A DNA stretch of 32,607 nucleotides, from assembly GCF_003853645.1 (NCBI RefSeq), contig NZ_QTPO01000075.1, positions 1 to 32,607 on the forward strand. Reading direction: 5' to 3'. The notes beneath the pieces were generated by a model. The model did not search any database and had not been told where the DNA came from. It worked only from the letters and a program-made list of their open reading frames with translations. Below, one piece after another: positions 7,094 to 15,524 of the stretch. Position numbers and translations under genes: made by a program. Source of the stretch: Burkholderia sp. Bp9143. GTDB taxonomy: Bacteria; Pseudomonadota; Gammaproteobacteria; Burkholderiales; Burkholderiaceae. Every line of letters starts with the position of its first letter. Within the stretch, counting starts at the first letter, position 1.

Positions 7094-7546
7094 ATGTTGA
7101 CCGAAACGACCCGTACCACCGCCGCTCTGTTTCCTGTAGATGCCGACCATGCCCGTGCAAACGGGCCGATGTTTACAGGTTCGATCAAGCTCGAAGGGGT
7201 ATCGGTTCCGTTGTCGGCCTTCCTCAAGGAAGCTCGCAACGGTTCGGATACGCAGTTTCTCGACTTGTCGATTGGCGCGAAAGGGCAGGTGCATTTCTCG
7301 GGGCGACTCTTTCGCAGCGAGAAGAAGAAGACGGAGAAGTCGCCGGACTACACAGGCTATCTCACCGTCTTGCCCCTGACGCCTGGCGTCGAAAACGAGT
7401 ACACGGAGGACGACTGGAAGGCAGCACCGCGCCTCACCGTGTTTGGCCGTCGCAAGCGTAACGCCGACAACTCTGTTCGCATCGCGCTTGACGTAGTACC
7501 GCAGCGTTCGACGGCTGAAATCAGCGAGGAGGAAGTCGGGTTCTAG
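7094..7546 (+). CDS. unknown protein, 150 aa, DUF736-like layout
   Basis: The ATG at 7094 has a strong AAGGAGG site 6-7 nt upstream. The 150-residue product is predicted to be mainly beta strands: FTGSIKL near residue 24, FLDLSIG near 53, and a central stretch with FSGRLFRSEKKK then DYTGYLTVL (residues 65-90). This resembles the DUF736 type of plasmid/ICE protein, but the match is only by eye. The last 20 residues are acidic. The gene stands alone, between the 14-bp inverted repeat upstream and a strong terminator at 7577-7610, and so is probably its own transcription unit. An OB-fold, single-strand-binding role is possible but unproven. Confidence 0.75.
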   Translation: MLTETTRTTAALFPVDADHARANGPMFTGSIKLEGVSVPLSAFLKEARNGSDTQFLDLSIGAKGQVHFSGRLFRSEKKKTEKSPDYTGYLTVLPLTPGVENEYTEDDWKAAPRLTVFGRRKRNADNSVRIALDVVPQRSTAEISEEEVGF

Positions 7547-7576
7547 GGAGAAGGCTCTAATAGCCGCCGCAGTACG

Positions 7577-7610
7577 AAAAAGGGAGAGAAGGCAACTTCT
7601 CTCCCTTTTT
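7577..7610. terminator. bidirectional intrinsic terminator
   Basis: Perfect arms AAAAAGGGAGAGAAG (7577-7591) and their complement (7596-7610) around the loop GCAA end in five T's on the plus strand and likewise on the minus strand. It can end both the 7094 gene (plus) and the convergent kikA-like operon (minus). The 138 bp that follow (7611-7748) are unusually AT-rich for this plasmid and hold no gene that I can see. Confidence 0.85.
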
Positions 7611-7748
7611 ATTTCGCCATTACTTTACCCAATATGAATAATTCCATACCAGGCTTTAACACTAAAATCAAGCTGTTAAATATGACAGGTAATCTGAGAC
7701 AATTATCGAATATCAAAAAAGGTTAATTCGTAACTGTGCCGTTACAGG

Positions 7749-8057
7749 TTATTCCATCGCGCCAAAGAGGCTGATAACCTGATCCACATTGCCCGCGTTG
7801 GACTGGTTGGCGTCAGGGCATTCGTTGAGGAATTGCCTGCGTGCATCTGACGTCGCGCTTAGGTCAAGGTGCCCGTGGTGAAACTTCTTGATGGACAGGA
7901 AATCGCTGATCGGCTTGTTGCAGTTATCGCCGCCGGACTGCCCCATTGCCTTGCCAGTCATACAGACAAGGGAATCGCACGGCGAAGCAAATGCAACGAG
8001 CGGGCCTGACAAACCAAGGATGAGTGCGAGGGCGCATGAAAGAGCTTTCTTCTTCAT
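7749..8057 (-). CDS. KikA/TrbM-type conjugal transfer protein
   Basis: A 102-residue exported protein starting at ATG 8057, with GGAG 8 nt upstream. An N-terminal signal peptide (basic MKKK, hydrophobic to about residue 24) is followed by SPCDSLVCM. Two more cysteines (C46 and C79 by count) complete a four-cysteine pattern, and GHLDLSAT...RRQFLNECPD follows. This is the layout of the KikA/TrbM family found in IncN- and IncP-type transfer regions, where members act in the periplasm and assist DNA transfer by an unclear mechanism. It is the last gene of a three-gene minus-strand unit that diverges from the virB operon. Confidence 0.8.
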   Translation of the reverse strand: MKKKALSCALALILGLSGPLVAFASPCDSLVCMTGKAMGQSGGDNCNKPISDFLSIKKFHHGHLDLSATSDARRQFLNECPDANQSNAGNVDQVISLFGAME

Positions 8058-8079
8058 GGCGTTATCTCCATAAGGGGGC

Positions 8080-8436
8080 TTAAAAGAGCGCTCGGCGTTC
8101 CAGTCTAATCAACGCTTCACGCAGGCCCAGCAGCGCGAGTATCACGACTCCTGTGATGATCGCATTCCGAGGGTGCGGCCAGTGATGAGCGTATTCGACA
8201 CCAAGGACAACGAGGCCCGCGAGAACAACAAGCGTCAACCCAAACCGTATGTAGCGGCCAAAAAGACGAAGAGAGCCGCACGCGAGCATCCACGCGGTAT
8301 CACGCAACAGGCGACCAATTAAACGAGCAGCTCCGGCCAGGGCCGGTGTAGCGCGCTCAAAGAGCGCGGCGAACTTCCGTGCGCGACGTTCGCGGCGAAC
8401 ACGCTTACCCGTCTTAATTGGAATGACCTGTCCCAT
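8080..8436 (-). CDS. small inner-membrane protein, unknown, 118 aa
   Basis: Starts at ATG 8436 with AGGA 7 nt upstream, only 3 nt after the stop of the double H-NS-domain gene. The N-terminal 35 residues are strongly basic (Arg/Lys). Two clear membrane segments follow, about residues 68-84 and 91-106, and a basic tail ends the protein. No family was recognised. Its position between an H-NS-domain protein and a KikA-type transfer protein suggests an accessory role in conjugation or its regulation, which is context only. Confidence 0.75.
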   Translation of the reverse strand: MGQVIPIKTGKRVRRERRARKFAALFERATPALAGAARLIGRLLRDTAWMLACGSLRLFGRYIRFGLTLVVLAGLVVLGVEYAHHWPHPRNAIITGVVILALLGLREALIRLERRALF

Positions 8437-8439
8437 GTC

Positions 8440-8817
8440 TCATCCTTTCTTTTCTTCCGTCACCTCGAATTCATCGAGCGTTCGACCTGCCTTCAAGTAC
8501 GCCATCAACCACGCCGGCCGCCGGCCGAAGCCCGACCACGTATTGGCCGGATTCTCTGGATCGCGATAGCTCGGGCGCGTGATCGGCGCGGCGTTGGGGA
8601 TGTGGAATTCCTCCAGCTTTCGACCTTGATCTAGGTAGGCCACGACCCATGCAGGCCGTTGGCCCCACCCAGACCAGGTGTTGAGCGGATTCGCAGGGTC
8701 GCGGTAACGCGCCTCGCCTCCCGGTGCCGTCTTTGAGGGGAACGGTACGAACTCGATCACGGTTCCATCCTGCCTTCTGACAAGACGCCGACTCGCATTT
8801 TTATCCTTGCCTCTCAC
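8440..8817 (-). CDS. protein made of two tandem H-NS-type DNA-binding domains
   Basis: Starts at GTG 8817, 50 bp from the divergent virB1. The 125-residue product holds two near-identical copies of a domain. The first begins YRDPANPLNTWSGWG (about residue 38), the second YRDPENPANTWSGFG (about residue 84). Each continues with RPAW, then AYL and a Leu-Glu/Asp-Glu-Phe end. This is the C-terminal DNA-binding module of Burkholderia/Xanthomonas H-NS proteins (W-S-G-x-G-x-x-P-x-W). The N-terminal coiled-coil oligomerisation domain is missing. It may bind AT-rich DNA with two heads, or interfere with H-NS silencing. Beside the virB promoter it could control transfer. Confidence 0.8.
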   Translation of the reverse strand: MRGKDKNASRRLVRRQDGTVIEFVPFPSKTAPGGEARYRDPANPLNTWSGWGQRPAWVVAYLDQGRKLEEFHIPNAAPITRPSYRDPENPANTWSGFGRRPAWLMAYLKAGRTLDEFEVTEEKKG

Positions 8818-8867
8818 TGATTACGCTTCCATAATATACTCTGTCCGTTTCGTACAAAAGAGGATGT
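8818..8867. promoter_or_regulatory. divergent promoter region for virB and the H-NS-domain operon
   Basis: This 50-bp AT-rich gap separates the two divergent starts. It contains TATACT at 8835-8840 (plus-strand -10-like) and, on the minus strand, TTGTAC (8859-8854) with TATTAT 15 bp further, a possible promoter for the H-NS-domain operon. AGAGGA at 8858-8863 is the ribosome site of virB1. The hexamers are suggestive only. The short AT-rich gap next to an H-NS-domain gene is a natural silencing target. Confidence 0.4.
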
Positions 8868-9647
8868 GTGAATAAATTCGCCGCACTCTCTCTCGTGCCA
8901 ATCATGGCCGTGCCCGTGGTTGCGGAGGCGACGCCTGCTGCGTTGTCACCGCAGATCCTCGCGCTGGCCCGCACGTGCGCGCCTGACATTCATCCTCTGA
9001 CGCTCGCGTATCTGGTTCGCGCCGAGTCTCACAACAACCAATACGCCATCAACGTCAACGGCGGTAACAGCCTGCCACGGCAACCCGCGACCGAGCAGGA
9101 CGCACGCGACGCCATCGCGTTGCTCAACAAGCGCGGCTGGAATTATGACGTTGGGTTTGCCCAGATCAATTCTGGCAATTTTCGCAGTCTAGGGCTTACC
9201 GGTGAACAGCTCCTAGACCCTTGCACCAACTTGCGCGCGGCGGCCCTCATTCTCGGCAACTGCTATGCGCGTGCGGTACAGGCCGTTGGAGAAGGGCAGG
9301 GCGCTTTGCAGCGCGCCTTGTCTTGCTACAACACCGATTCGCAAAGCAAGGGCTTTGCAAACGGCTACGTCAAACGCGTCGTTGCTCAGGTTCGCTACAA
9401 GGTGCCAGAGCTGATGGACGGGCCAATCAATGCGAACGATGCGGGCGCACCCACCAGCCCGAGCGCATCGAGCGCGACGCCGGTTCGCCGGCAAGCCATC
9501 GCAGCAGTCGTGCCCGCGCAGCCCGCAGCCGACCCGGCCACGCAGGGCGGCGAGCAGGGCGCGGCAGGGCAAATCGAAGAAGGGGCATTCGCCCATCCCG
9601 AACTCGGCGCGTTCATGAGCCGTGTTTCAGCAAAAGGAGGCCAATGA
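8868..9647 (+). CDS. virB1: VirB1-like lytic transglycosylase
   Basis: Starts at GTG 8868, with AGAGGA 4 nt upstream. The 259-residue product has a short signal peptide (to about residue 22). A lysozyme-like SLT domain follows, with the catalytic glutamate E53 in VRAESHNN and the GFAQINSGNF motif (residues 96-105). After about residue 185 the protein is a Pro/Ala/Gln-rich tail, as in other VirB1 proteins. It locally opens peptidoglycan so the type IV secretion channel can be built. It is the first gene of the long virB operon, and its stop overlaps the next start. Confidence 0.92.
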   Translation: MNKFAALSLVPIMAVPVVAEATPAALSPQILALARTCAPDIHPLTLAYLVRAESHNNQYAINVNGGNSLPRQPATEQDARDAIALLNKRGWNYDVGFAQINSGNFRSLGLTGEQLLDPCTNLRAAALILGNCYARAVQAVGEGQGALQRALSCYNTDSQSKGFANGYVKRVVAQVRYKVPELMDGPINANDAGAPTSPSASSATPVRRQAIAAVVPAQPAADPATQGGEQGAAGQIEEGAFAHPELGAFMSRVSAKGGQ

Positions 9648-9946
9648 AAACCGTTGTGTATCTGGCGATGCAAAGCCAGCTCGAAAGCATCCTGCGCGAA
9701 TGGCAGGTCGATCGCGTTGTGATTCATCGCATCGAGTCTCGCCAGTGGATTCCGTTCATCGACATTCGGAACGAAGCCGGCCAGGCCTATACGTGCTCGA
9801 TCCGCGTCAAGAAAGCGCTGGAGCCTAGAACGTGGTCTGACTTGCGCGCGCTGGTCGATTGGATCGACACGCAGGTTGGCGTCAAAGAGTGTGCGTTGTC
9901 TCTATCGGACTTCGAATGGGAGTCCGAAAACTTAACCGTGGAGTGA
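9644..9946 (+). CDS. unknown protein between virB1 and virB2, 100 aa
   Basis: The ATG at 9644 overlaps the virB1 stop (ATGA), with AGGAGG 6 nt upstream. The 100-residue product is acidic and soluble, with no signal or membrane segment. Alternating short strands and helices are visible (VVYLAM, RVVIHRIES, WSDLRALVDWID). I recognise no family. It is cytoplasmic by sequence, unlike its neighbours. Tight coupling to virB1 and virB2 implies it is co-made with the transfer channel. Confidence 0.8.
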   Translation: MKTVVYLAMQSQLESILREWQVDRVVIHRIESRQWIPFIDIRNEAGQAYTCSIRVKKALEPRTWSDLRALVDWIDTQVGVKECALSLSDFEWESENLTVE

Positions 9947-9952
9947 ACCCCG

Positions 9953-10228
9953 ATGAAGAAGCAGATTCAAGCATCGCAAGTCGCCGTGGGCCTGATGTTC
10001 CTGCTTGCGGCCACGCAGGCTTTTGCCGTCGATACGGGCGCGTCCGGCCTCAATTCCGCACAGACCTGGATGATGGTTTGGGTTCCGGTTGGCTGCGCAA
10101 TGATTCTCGTCGCGATGGGCGTTGGCCTCATGGCTCACATGCTCAAGCTGCACCAGCTCGTCTATCCGGTCATTGGCCTGATCGTCGCCGGCTCCGCTTC
10201 TGCGATTGTCGGCTACTGGATTTCGTGA
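9953..10228 (+). CDS. virB2: VirB2-like major pilin
   Basis: A 91-residue protein starting at ATG 9953. A long signal sequence ends near AFA (about residue 24), followed by a short polar segment. Two membrane helices follow (about residues 39-62 and 68-90), the standard VirB2/TrbC pilin layout. It would be inserted in the inner membrane, processed and polymerised into the conjugative pilus. Its stop overlaps the virB3 start (TGATG). Identification rests on size, topology and position just before virB3 and virB4. Confidence 0.88.
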   Translation: MKKQIQASQVAVGLMFLLAATQAFAVDTGASGLNSAQTWMMVWVPVGCAMILVAMGVGLMAHMLKLHQLVYPVIGLIVAGSASAIVGYWIS

Positions 10229-10560
10229 TGGCCGCGAAATTTCCGCTGTTCAAGGGGGCTACGCGTGTGCCGTGCTGGTTTTTCGTGCCGCGCACCGTGC
10301 TCCTTGGAACTTTCATGTTCTGCGGTGCCTTGTACATGTTCATCCATTTGTACGCGATGTTGCTGTTCGCGCTGCTGTGGATGGTCGAGTACGCGATAAC
10401 GAAACACGACGAACGCATGTTCCGCATCTTGTGGCTATGGATCAAAACCAAGGTGCGCAACCGGTTCGACTCGCGACTCACTGCGCTATGGAAAGGCTCT
10501 AGTTTCTCGCCGGTCAGCTACATCGACCGAATCAAAGAGGACCACCGAGACGAGGTATAG
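10228..10560 (+). CDS. virB3: VirB3-like channel protein
   Basis: A 110-residue protein from ATG 10228. It begins with a short segment (FPLFKGATRVP) typical of VirB3 N-termini. One or two hydrophobic helices follow between about residues 20 and 55, then an amphipathic basic stretch. It ends FSPVSYIDRIKEDHRDEV. VirB3 is an inner-membrane part of the secretion channel that works with the VirB4 ATPase, which is encoded 1 nt downstream. Length and position agree with the family. Confidence 0.88.
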   Translation: MAAKFPLFKGATRVPCWFFVPRTVLLGTFMFCGALYMFIHLYAMLLFALLWMVEYAITKHDERMFRILWLWIKTKVRNRFDSRLTALWKGSSFSPVSYIDRIKEDHRDEV

Positions 10561-10561
10561 C

Positions 10562-13240
10562 ATGGCCGTTGCTACTCGAGAGATCAAAAAGAACAAGAGC
10601 TTTGTGAAAGAGCCTTCGTTTACGCAGTTCATTCCGTACTCGCAGCACCTCACGCCTACGATTGTCAGCACAGTCGGAGGCGAATACGTCATTGCGTTCC
10701 GCATTCAAGGCCGAACGCACGCCAGTGCCACCGATGAGACGTTGCGTCATTGGGTGCTAGACCTCAACCACGTTGCGAAGCAGATCGGCAACGAGCACGT
10801 CAAAATCTGGACGCACTTGCACCATCACAAGATCGAGAGCTACCCGGCCGGCGAGTTTCCGACCAAGTTTGCTCGCGATCTGAATGCAAAGTGCCGCAAG
10901 ATGTTCGACAAGGCACCGCTGATGGTCAACGACTGGTATCTGACGGTCGTATACAACCCGGTTGGCGATATCGCACAGCAGTTCCTTTCGAAGTTTGATC
11001 GCCCGTCGCGCGAACAGCTCGAAGAACGTCAGAAGCAGGCAATCGAGAAACTGGAGGACATTTCGACTCAGCTAATGGGCGCAATGAGCGCCTACGGCAT
11101 CGAGCCGTTGACCCTCTATTACCGCGACAAGAACGGCAACATCATCGAGGACGCCGAGAGCGCCCCCGATATCGAAGACGACGACCCGGACGACGACGAC
11201 CCCGAAGGCGACCTGTTGGCCGAGCTGCCGCCCGATGAGCCGACCAGCGTGCCGGCACAGCCGGTGCCGCTCGCGCAAAGGCACGTCTTTTCGCGCGTGC
11301 TCGAATGGTTCAGCTTCCTTGCGAATGGCGAATGGTCGATCGTGCCGGTGTGCCGTGGTCGCATCTGCGATTACCTGATGACGAATCGCCCGGTCAGCTC
11401 GCTTTTTGGCGATGTGATCGAGCTGCGCACCGTCGAGCGCAATCTCTATATGGCGGGCATCGAGGTTCACGACTTCGAGGAAAACACCGAACCGGGCCAG
11501 CTCAATCTCTTGATGGAAGCGCCGTTTGAGTTCGTGCTTACGCAGGTGTTTTGCTGCATGTCGCGTGCGGCCGGTCGCGTGCTTCTGCGCAATCAGCAGC
11601 TTTCCATGATGGAGACGAACGACCCGAGCAAGTCGCAAACCGAGGAATTGAGCACGGCGCGCGATGACGTTGCAGCGGGCCGCATCATCATGGGTTTTTA
11701 CTATGCCGTGATGCACGTTGTTTCGCTCACGGCCGATGGCGCGCAGCAGACCGCGCGCCAAGCCAAGGTCATGATGAACCAGTGCGGCATATCGGCCGGC
11801 GCTGTCAGCCTCGCCTCAGACGCGGCGTTTTACTCGCGCCTGCCTGGCAATACCGCCTGGATGCCCCGGCCGGTGCCAGTCAATAGCTGGAACCTTTTTT
11901 GTTTCTCGTCGTTTCACAACTTCATTTCGGGCAAGCCAACGGATAACCCGTGGGGCCGCGCAATCATGTTGTTTCGCGGCGTGAGCGGCTCACCGCTTTT
12001 CCTCAACTTCCATTCGACGCCGAAACTTGAGCGCTCGTTTGGTAAGCGGCCGGCAGGCGTGACGGGCATTTTCGGGCGCATCGGCTCCGGTAAGACGACC
12101 ACGCTTAATGCGCTGCTGACGTTCTCGACCGAGGTTTCGATTGACCCGCGCATGGCGATCTATGACCGTGATCGCGGCATGTATCCGCTCGTCAAGGCGC
12201 TGCGCGGCCATTACACGGTGCTGAAAGAAGGGCTGAATACCGGCTGGCAGCCGCTCCAGCTCACGCCCACGCTTATTCACATCGCCTTTGCCAAGCGTTT
12301 GCTGCGTGTGCTTTGCGAAATCACGCTGAACGGCAAGCCGATGGAGCAGCCCGAGCTGGACACGCTCAACAGCGCCATTGACGCCGTTATGGGGCCGCCC
12401 ATCGACGCCGGCCTCAGCGCCGCCGAGCTGGAAGCGCGCAAGTCCTATATCCCGATGGACAGCCGCACGCTTACGGCGGTCATGGAGCACTGCGAGAAGC
12501 CGCACCGCACGTCGAGCATGCGCCTGACCGTGGCCGCGATGCTGCTGCCGTGGACGCGCCACGGCGAGTACGGCTGGCTGTTCGACAACGACGCCGACCT
12601 GCTCGACTTCCGCAAGAACGATATCAACGCGTTCGACCTGACCGAATTTCTCGTTGGCAAGGATGAAGTCGCACCGGTCACACGCACGCCGATGCTGATG
12701 TACCTGAATTTCCGCGTGCGCGAAACGATCGACGGCAAGCGCCGCTTCATTCAGGTGTTTGACGAGTTCGCACAGTATCTCGATGACCCGATCATGGTTC
12801 GCGAGGTCAAGCGCGGCATCAAGAATGACCGCAAGAAGGACTGCATCTATGTGTTCTCGACGCAGGAGCCGAACGACGCCATTTCCAGCACGATCGGCAA
12901 AACCATCATCCAGCAGATGGTTACGCAAGTCCTGCTCGAAAACCGCGACGCCGACCGCGAGGACTACGGCGACAGGGGCTTGAAGTGCCCGCCCGCCGAT
13001 ATCGACGCGGTTATGTCGATTCCCGAGAACAGCCGTCAATTCCTCATTCGTCAGGGCGGCCAATCCGGGTTGGCGAGCATGAAGCTCGAAGGCATGGACG
13101 AAGAAATCAGCATCTTGTCGGGCACGCCGGACAACGCGGATCGGCTTGAAAAGCTCATTCGTGACCTTGGCACCGATGATCCTGACGTGTGGTTGCCGAA
13201 GTATTACGCCGCAGTCGTCGGCCGCAAAGCCGGCCGTTAA
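10562..13240 (+). CDS. virB4: VirB4 secretion ATPase
   Basis: An 892-residue protein, longer than the usual 780-830. The extra length is explained partly by an acidic insertion around residues 195-230, including a run of Asp residues. The nucleotide-binding domain has Walker A GRIGSGKTTT (about residue 505) and Walker B-type VFDEFAQYLDD (about residue 729), followed by the STQEPND segment common to VirB4/CagE proteins. It powers pilus assembly and substrate transfer from the cytoplasmic face of the inner membrane. The start codon lies 1 nt after virB3, with GAGGT as ribosome site. Confidence 0.95.
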   Translation: MAVATREIKKNKSFVKEPSFTQFIPYSQHLTPTIVSTVGGEYVIAFRIQGRTHASATDETLRHWVLDLNHVAKQIGNEHVKIWTHLHHHKIESYPAGEFPTKFARDLNAKCRKMFDKAPLMVNDWYLTVVYNPVGDIAQQFLSKFDRPSREQLEERQKQAIEKLEDISTQLMGAMSAYGIEPLTLYYRDKNGNIIEDAESAPDIEDDDPDDDDPEGDLLAELPPDEPTSVPAQPVPLAQRHVFSRVLEWFSFLANGEWSIVPVCRGRICDYLMTNRPVSSLFGDVIELRTVERNLYMAGIEVHDFEENTEPGQLNLLMEAPFEFVLTQVFCCMSRAAGRVLLRNQQLSMMETNDPSKSQTEELSTARDDVAAGRIIMGFYYAVMHVVSLTADGAQQTARQAKVMMNQCGISAGAVSLASDAAFYSRLPGNTAWMPRPVPVNSWNLFCFSSFHNFISGKPTDNPWGRAIMLFRGVSGSPLFLNFHSTPKLERSFGKRPAGVTGIFGRIGSGKTTTLNALLTFSTEVSIDPRMAIYDRDRGMYPLVKALRGHYTVLKEGLNTGWQPLQLTPTLIHIAFAKRLLRVLCEITLNGKPMEQPELDTLNSAIDAVMGPPIDAGLSAAELEARKSYIPMDSRTLTAVMEHCEKPHRTSSMRLTVAAMLLPWTRHGEYGWLFDNDADLLDFRKNDINAFDLTEFLVGKDEVAPVTRTPMLMYLNFRVRETIDGKRRFIQVFDEFAQYLDDPIMVREVKRGIKNDRKKDCIYVFSTQEPNDAISSTIGKTIIQQMVTQVLLENRDADREDYGDRGLKCPPADIDAVMSIPENSRQFLIRQGGQSGLASMKLEGMDEEISILSGTPDNADRLEKLIRDLGTDDPDVWLPKYYAAVVGRKAGR

Positions 13241-13252
13241 AGGAGAGACGCC

Positions 13253-13960
13253 ATGAAGTTCGTGAGGACCACCGTAGCCGCCGCTGTACTGGCCGCCTCG
13301 TGCGCAAGCGCACAGGCGCAGATCGTCGTGACGAACCCGACTTCGTTCGCGCAGCAGGCCGCCAACTTCGCGCAACAGATTGCTAACCTGAAATCGCAGT
13401 TGCAGCAGGCCGAAAGTCAGTACGCAGCCATTACCGGAAACATCGGCCAGTACCAGAACCTCTTGCCGACAAGCCTTTCGACGCTTAAAGGCAATCTGCC
13501 GCAGAACTGGGAGCAGGTCTATTCGGACGCGATGAACAGCACATCGAGCGTGTCCGGCTCGGCCTCGTCCATCCTTTCGCGCTTCGACAGCCAGATTCAG
13601 GGCATGGGCCGCGGCGACGCCCTGACGTTCATCAACCAGCAGTTGCATTCCAAGGGCGCTTACGACCGCGCCATGACCGAGCAGGCTTACGACAACGAAA
13701 TGCGTGAGCTGAACGATATGCAGTCGCTTACGAACCAGATCGGGCAGGCCACGACGCAAAAGCAGATCGAGGATCTACAGGCACGCATCCAGACCGCCCA
13801 GGGCGCTATCCACGGCGAACAGGCCAAGCTCCAGCTCATGGCAATGGGCCAGCAGGCGCAAGACAACCTCTTGCGCCAACAGCAGGCCGTCGCCCAAAAG
13901 CGCTACCTGTACGGCGACGATAGCGAATCGAATTCCGCTCCCAATATCACCGGCCAATAA
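13253..13960 (+). CDS. virB5: VirB5-like minor pilin / pilus-tip protein
   Basis: A 235-residue exported protein from ATG 13253, with AGGAGA upstream. A signal peptide ends near AQA (residue 22). A Gln/Ala-rich helical region (residues 30-65) follows, and long coiled-coil-like helices lie from about 140 to 210. This is the VirB5/TrbJ layout: a minor pilus component that contacts recipient cells. Its position between virB4 and the exclusion lipoprotein supports the call. Confidence 0.88.
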   Translation: MKFVRTTVAAAVLAASCASAQAQIVVTNPTSFAQQAANFAQQIANLKSQLQQAESQYAAITGNIGQYQNLLPTSLSTLKGNLPQNWEQVYSDAMNSTSSVSGSASSILSRFDSQIQGMGRGDALTFINQQLHSKGAYDRAMTEQAYDNEMRELNDMQSLTNQIGQATTQKQIEDLQARIQTAQGAIHGEQAKLQLMAMGQQAQDNLLRQQQAVAQKRYLYGDDSESNSAPNITGQ

Positions 13961-13972
13961 GGACAGTCCAGC

Positions 13973-14242
13973 ATGAAAAAGGCAACGCTCATTCTCGTGG
14001 TTCTCATTCTCGCGGCGTGCAACAACAAGGAGGAAGAAGCGCACACGCGCAGTTGGTATCGCGAGCAGGACGCCGAACGCAAAGCCGAGGTCGCGAGCTG
14101 CAAGGATGACGCCGCGAAGCAGATTTCGGCCAACTGCGCGAACGCGCAGAACGCCGAATCGGACATTTACATCAACGGCAAAGACTACTACCGGAACGGC
14201 GGGCAAAGCAGCAACACTGCGCCCAACCTGACCGCTAAGTGA
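13973..14242 (+). CDS. EexN-like entry-exclusion lipoprotein
   Basis: An 89-residue lipoprotein from ATG 13973. The lipobox LAAC puts the acylated cysteine at residue 16. The mature part reads SWYREQDAERKAEVASC then ISANCANAQNAE, the two-cysteine pattern I know from EexN-family proteins near VirB-type genes. Such proteins sit in the cell envelope and block redundant uptake of the same plasmid. The gene lies between virB5 and virB6. The assignment is by pattern only, but position and lipobox agree. Confidence 0.8.
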   Translation: MKKATLILVVLILAACNNKEEEAHTRSWYREQDAERKAEVASCKDDAAKQISANCANAQNAESDIYINGKDYYRNGGQSSNTAPNLTAK

Positions 14243-14252
14243 GAGAACGGCA

Positions 14253-15308
14253 ATGGCCTACGATGGTGTTACGCAGATATTCACCTACATGGACACGGTA
14301 ACGACGCAGATCGTTGCCGAGAACGTAAGCCGCATCGTCTCGTGGGCTGCGCCCATCGCGGCGGTCGGCCTGACGATCCAGCTTCTGATCGACGGCGTTT
14401 CGACCATGTTGATGCCAAGTGGCGAGCCGCTATCGCAGCTCGTGAAGAAGTTCATGCAGTACTACGCCATCGTTGCCATTGCCGGCACGGGAGGTCTCTA
14501 CGCGGCCACGCTCGCAACGTGGGCGCTTAGCTTGCCGGACAGCCTCAGCTCCGTGCTGCTACTCAATGGCTCGACGGCCGGCAGCAGCACAAGCGCCATC
14601 GCAACGATGATTGACCAGGCGATGGATCATTCTCTGACCGTCATGCGAACGCTGTTCGCGCAGGCAAGTATCTTGTCAGAGCAAGGGCTTGTGGCGTTGC
14701 TGTTGGCCCTCGTCGTGCTGCTGGCGACGGTGCTTATCTGCGGTATCGGCGCTATCTCGATCCTGCTTGCCAAGTTCCTGCTTGCCGTAACGGTGGTGTT
14801 CGGCCCGATCTTCATTTTCCTGCTGATTGCGCCGCCGCTCGTGAGCTTTTTCGGGAACTGGCTCGGCTCAGTCTTTAACTACATCGCGCTGATCGCCATG
14901 ACGGCGATGAGCTTCGGCATGTTCATGAAATTTTTCGACAACGCGATATCGGCGGCCGCGACGCCTAACCCCGATGCCGGCGTGCTCATGTCGATCATTT
15001 CGGCCGCCATTGTCACGGTTATGGCGGTTGTGCTGCTGAAGTCGCTGCCCGACCTCGCCGCGAGGCTTACCAACGGCGTGAGCACGAAGCTCGCGCAGCA
15101 CATTTCCTCACTTAGTGGCGGAGCCGGTGGAGGGGCTGGAGGCGGCAAGGGAGGCGGATCGAGCGGCGGATCGGGCAGGGGAAGCGGATCGAGCAGCGGT
15201 AGTGGCTCCGGCTCCAGTTCGGGCGGCACAAGCGGCAGCTCGGCCAGCAGCGCGAGCAGCGGCTACAACTACGCGCGAGGCTCACAAGGCGCGCAGAGCC
15301 GTTCCTAA
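14253..15308 (+). CDS. virB6: VirB6-like inner-membrane channel protein
   Basis: A 351-residue polytopic protein from ATG 14253. About six hydrophobic segments are visible between residues 25 and 270, including a long double one at about 145-200. The last 60 residues are almost pure Gly and Ser, a low-complexity tail. VirB6/TrbL proteins form part of the DNA path across the inner membrane. The Gly/Ser tail is longer than I expect for the family and may be flexible or prone to length change. Confidence 0.88.
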   Translation: MAYDGVTQIFTYMDTVTTQIVAENVSRIVSWAAPIAAVGLTIQLLIDGVSTMLMPSGEPLSQLVKKFMQYYAIVAIAGTGGLYAATLATWALSLPDSLSSVLLLNGSTAGSSTSAIATMIDQAMDHSLTVMRTLFAQASILSEQGLVALLLALVVLLATVLICGIGAISILLAKFLLAVTVVFGPIFIFLLIAPPLVSFFGNWLGSVFNYIALIAMTAMSFGMFMKFFDNAISAAATPNPDAGVLMSIISAAIVTVMAVVLLKSLPDLAARLTNGVSTKLAQHISSLSGGAGGGAGGGKGGGSSGGSGRGSGSSSGSGSGSSSGGTSGSSASSASSGYNYARGSQGAQSRS

Positions 15309-15332
15309 CACCATACGCCGGGAGAACCAGCC

Positions 15333-15524
15333 ATGAATCGATGCGTAATTTTTGCCATGTTGGCAGTACTAATTTCCTTGACGGGCTGCGCCAGCATCAA
15401 ACCGCCGCCCGAGCCTGACATGAGCCACCTTGTTTCCGTCAACAAAAACATTCCTGATGAACTGCAAGGAACCGCCACGCCGCAGCCGGCGACGGGCGCG
15501 AATGCTGGAGGAACCACACGATGA
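15333..15524 (+). CDS. virB7: VirB7-like lipoprotein
   Basis: A 63-residue lipoprotein from ATG 15333. The signal sequence ends in the lipobox LTGC (acylated C19), and the short mature part is rich in Pro and Thr. VirB7 proteins anchor VirB9 in the outer-membrane core complex. The stop overlaps the virB8 start region (the next gene begins at 15521), as expected in this operon. Small size and low conservation mean the call leans on lipobox and position. Confidence 0.82.
   Translation: MNRCVIFAMLAVLISLTGCASIKPPPEPDMSHLVSVNKNIPDELQGTATPQPATGANAGGTTR

Noticed and set aside
11990..13759. 589-codon minus-strand frame opposite virB4 and virB5
   Set aside because: It is an antisense shadow of two secure genes in high-GC DNA, with no independent start.
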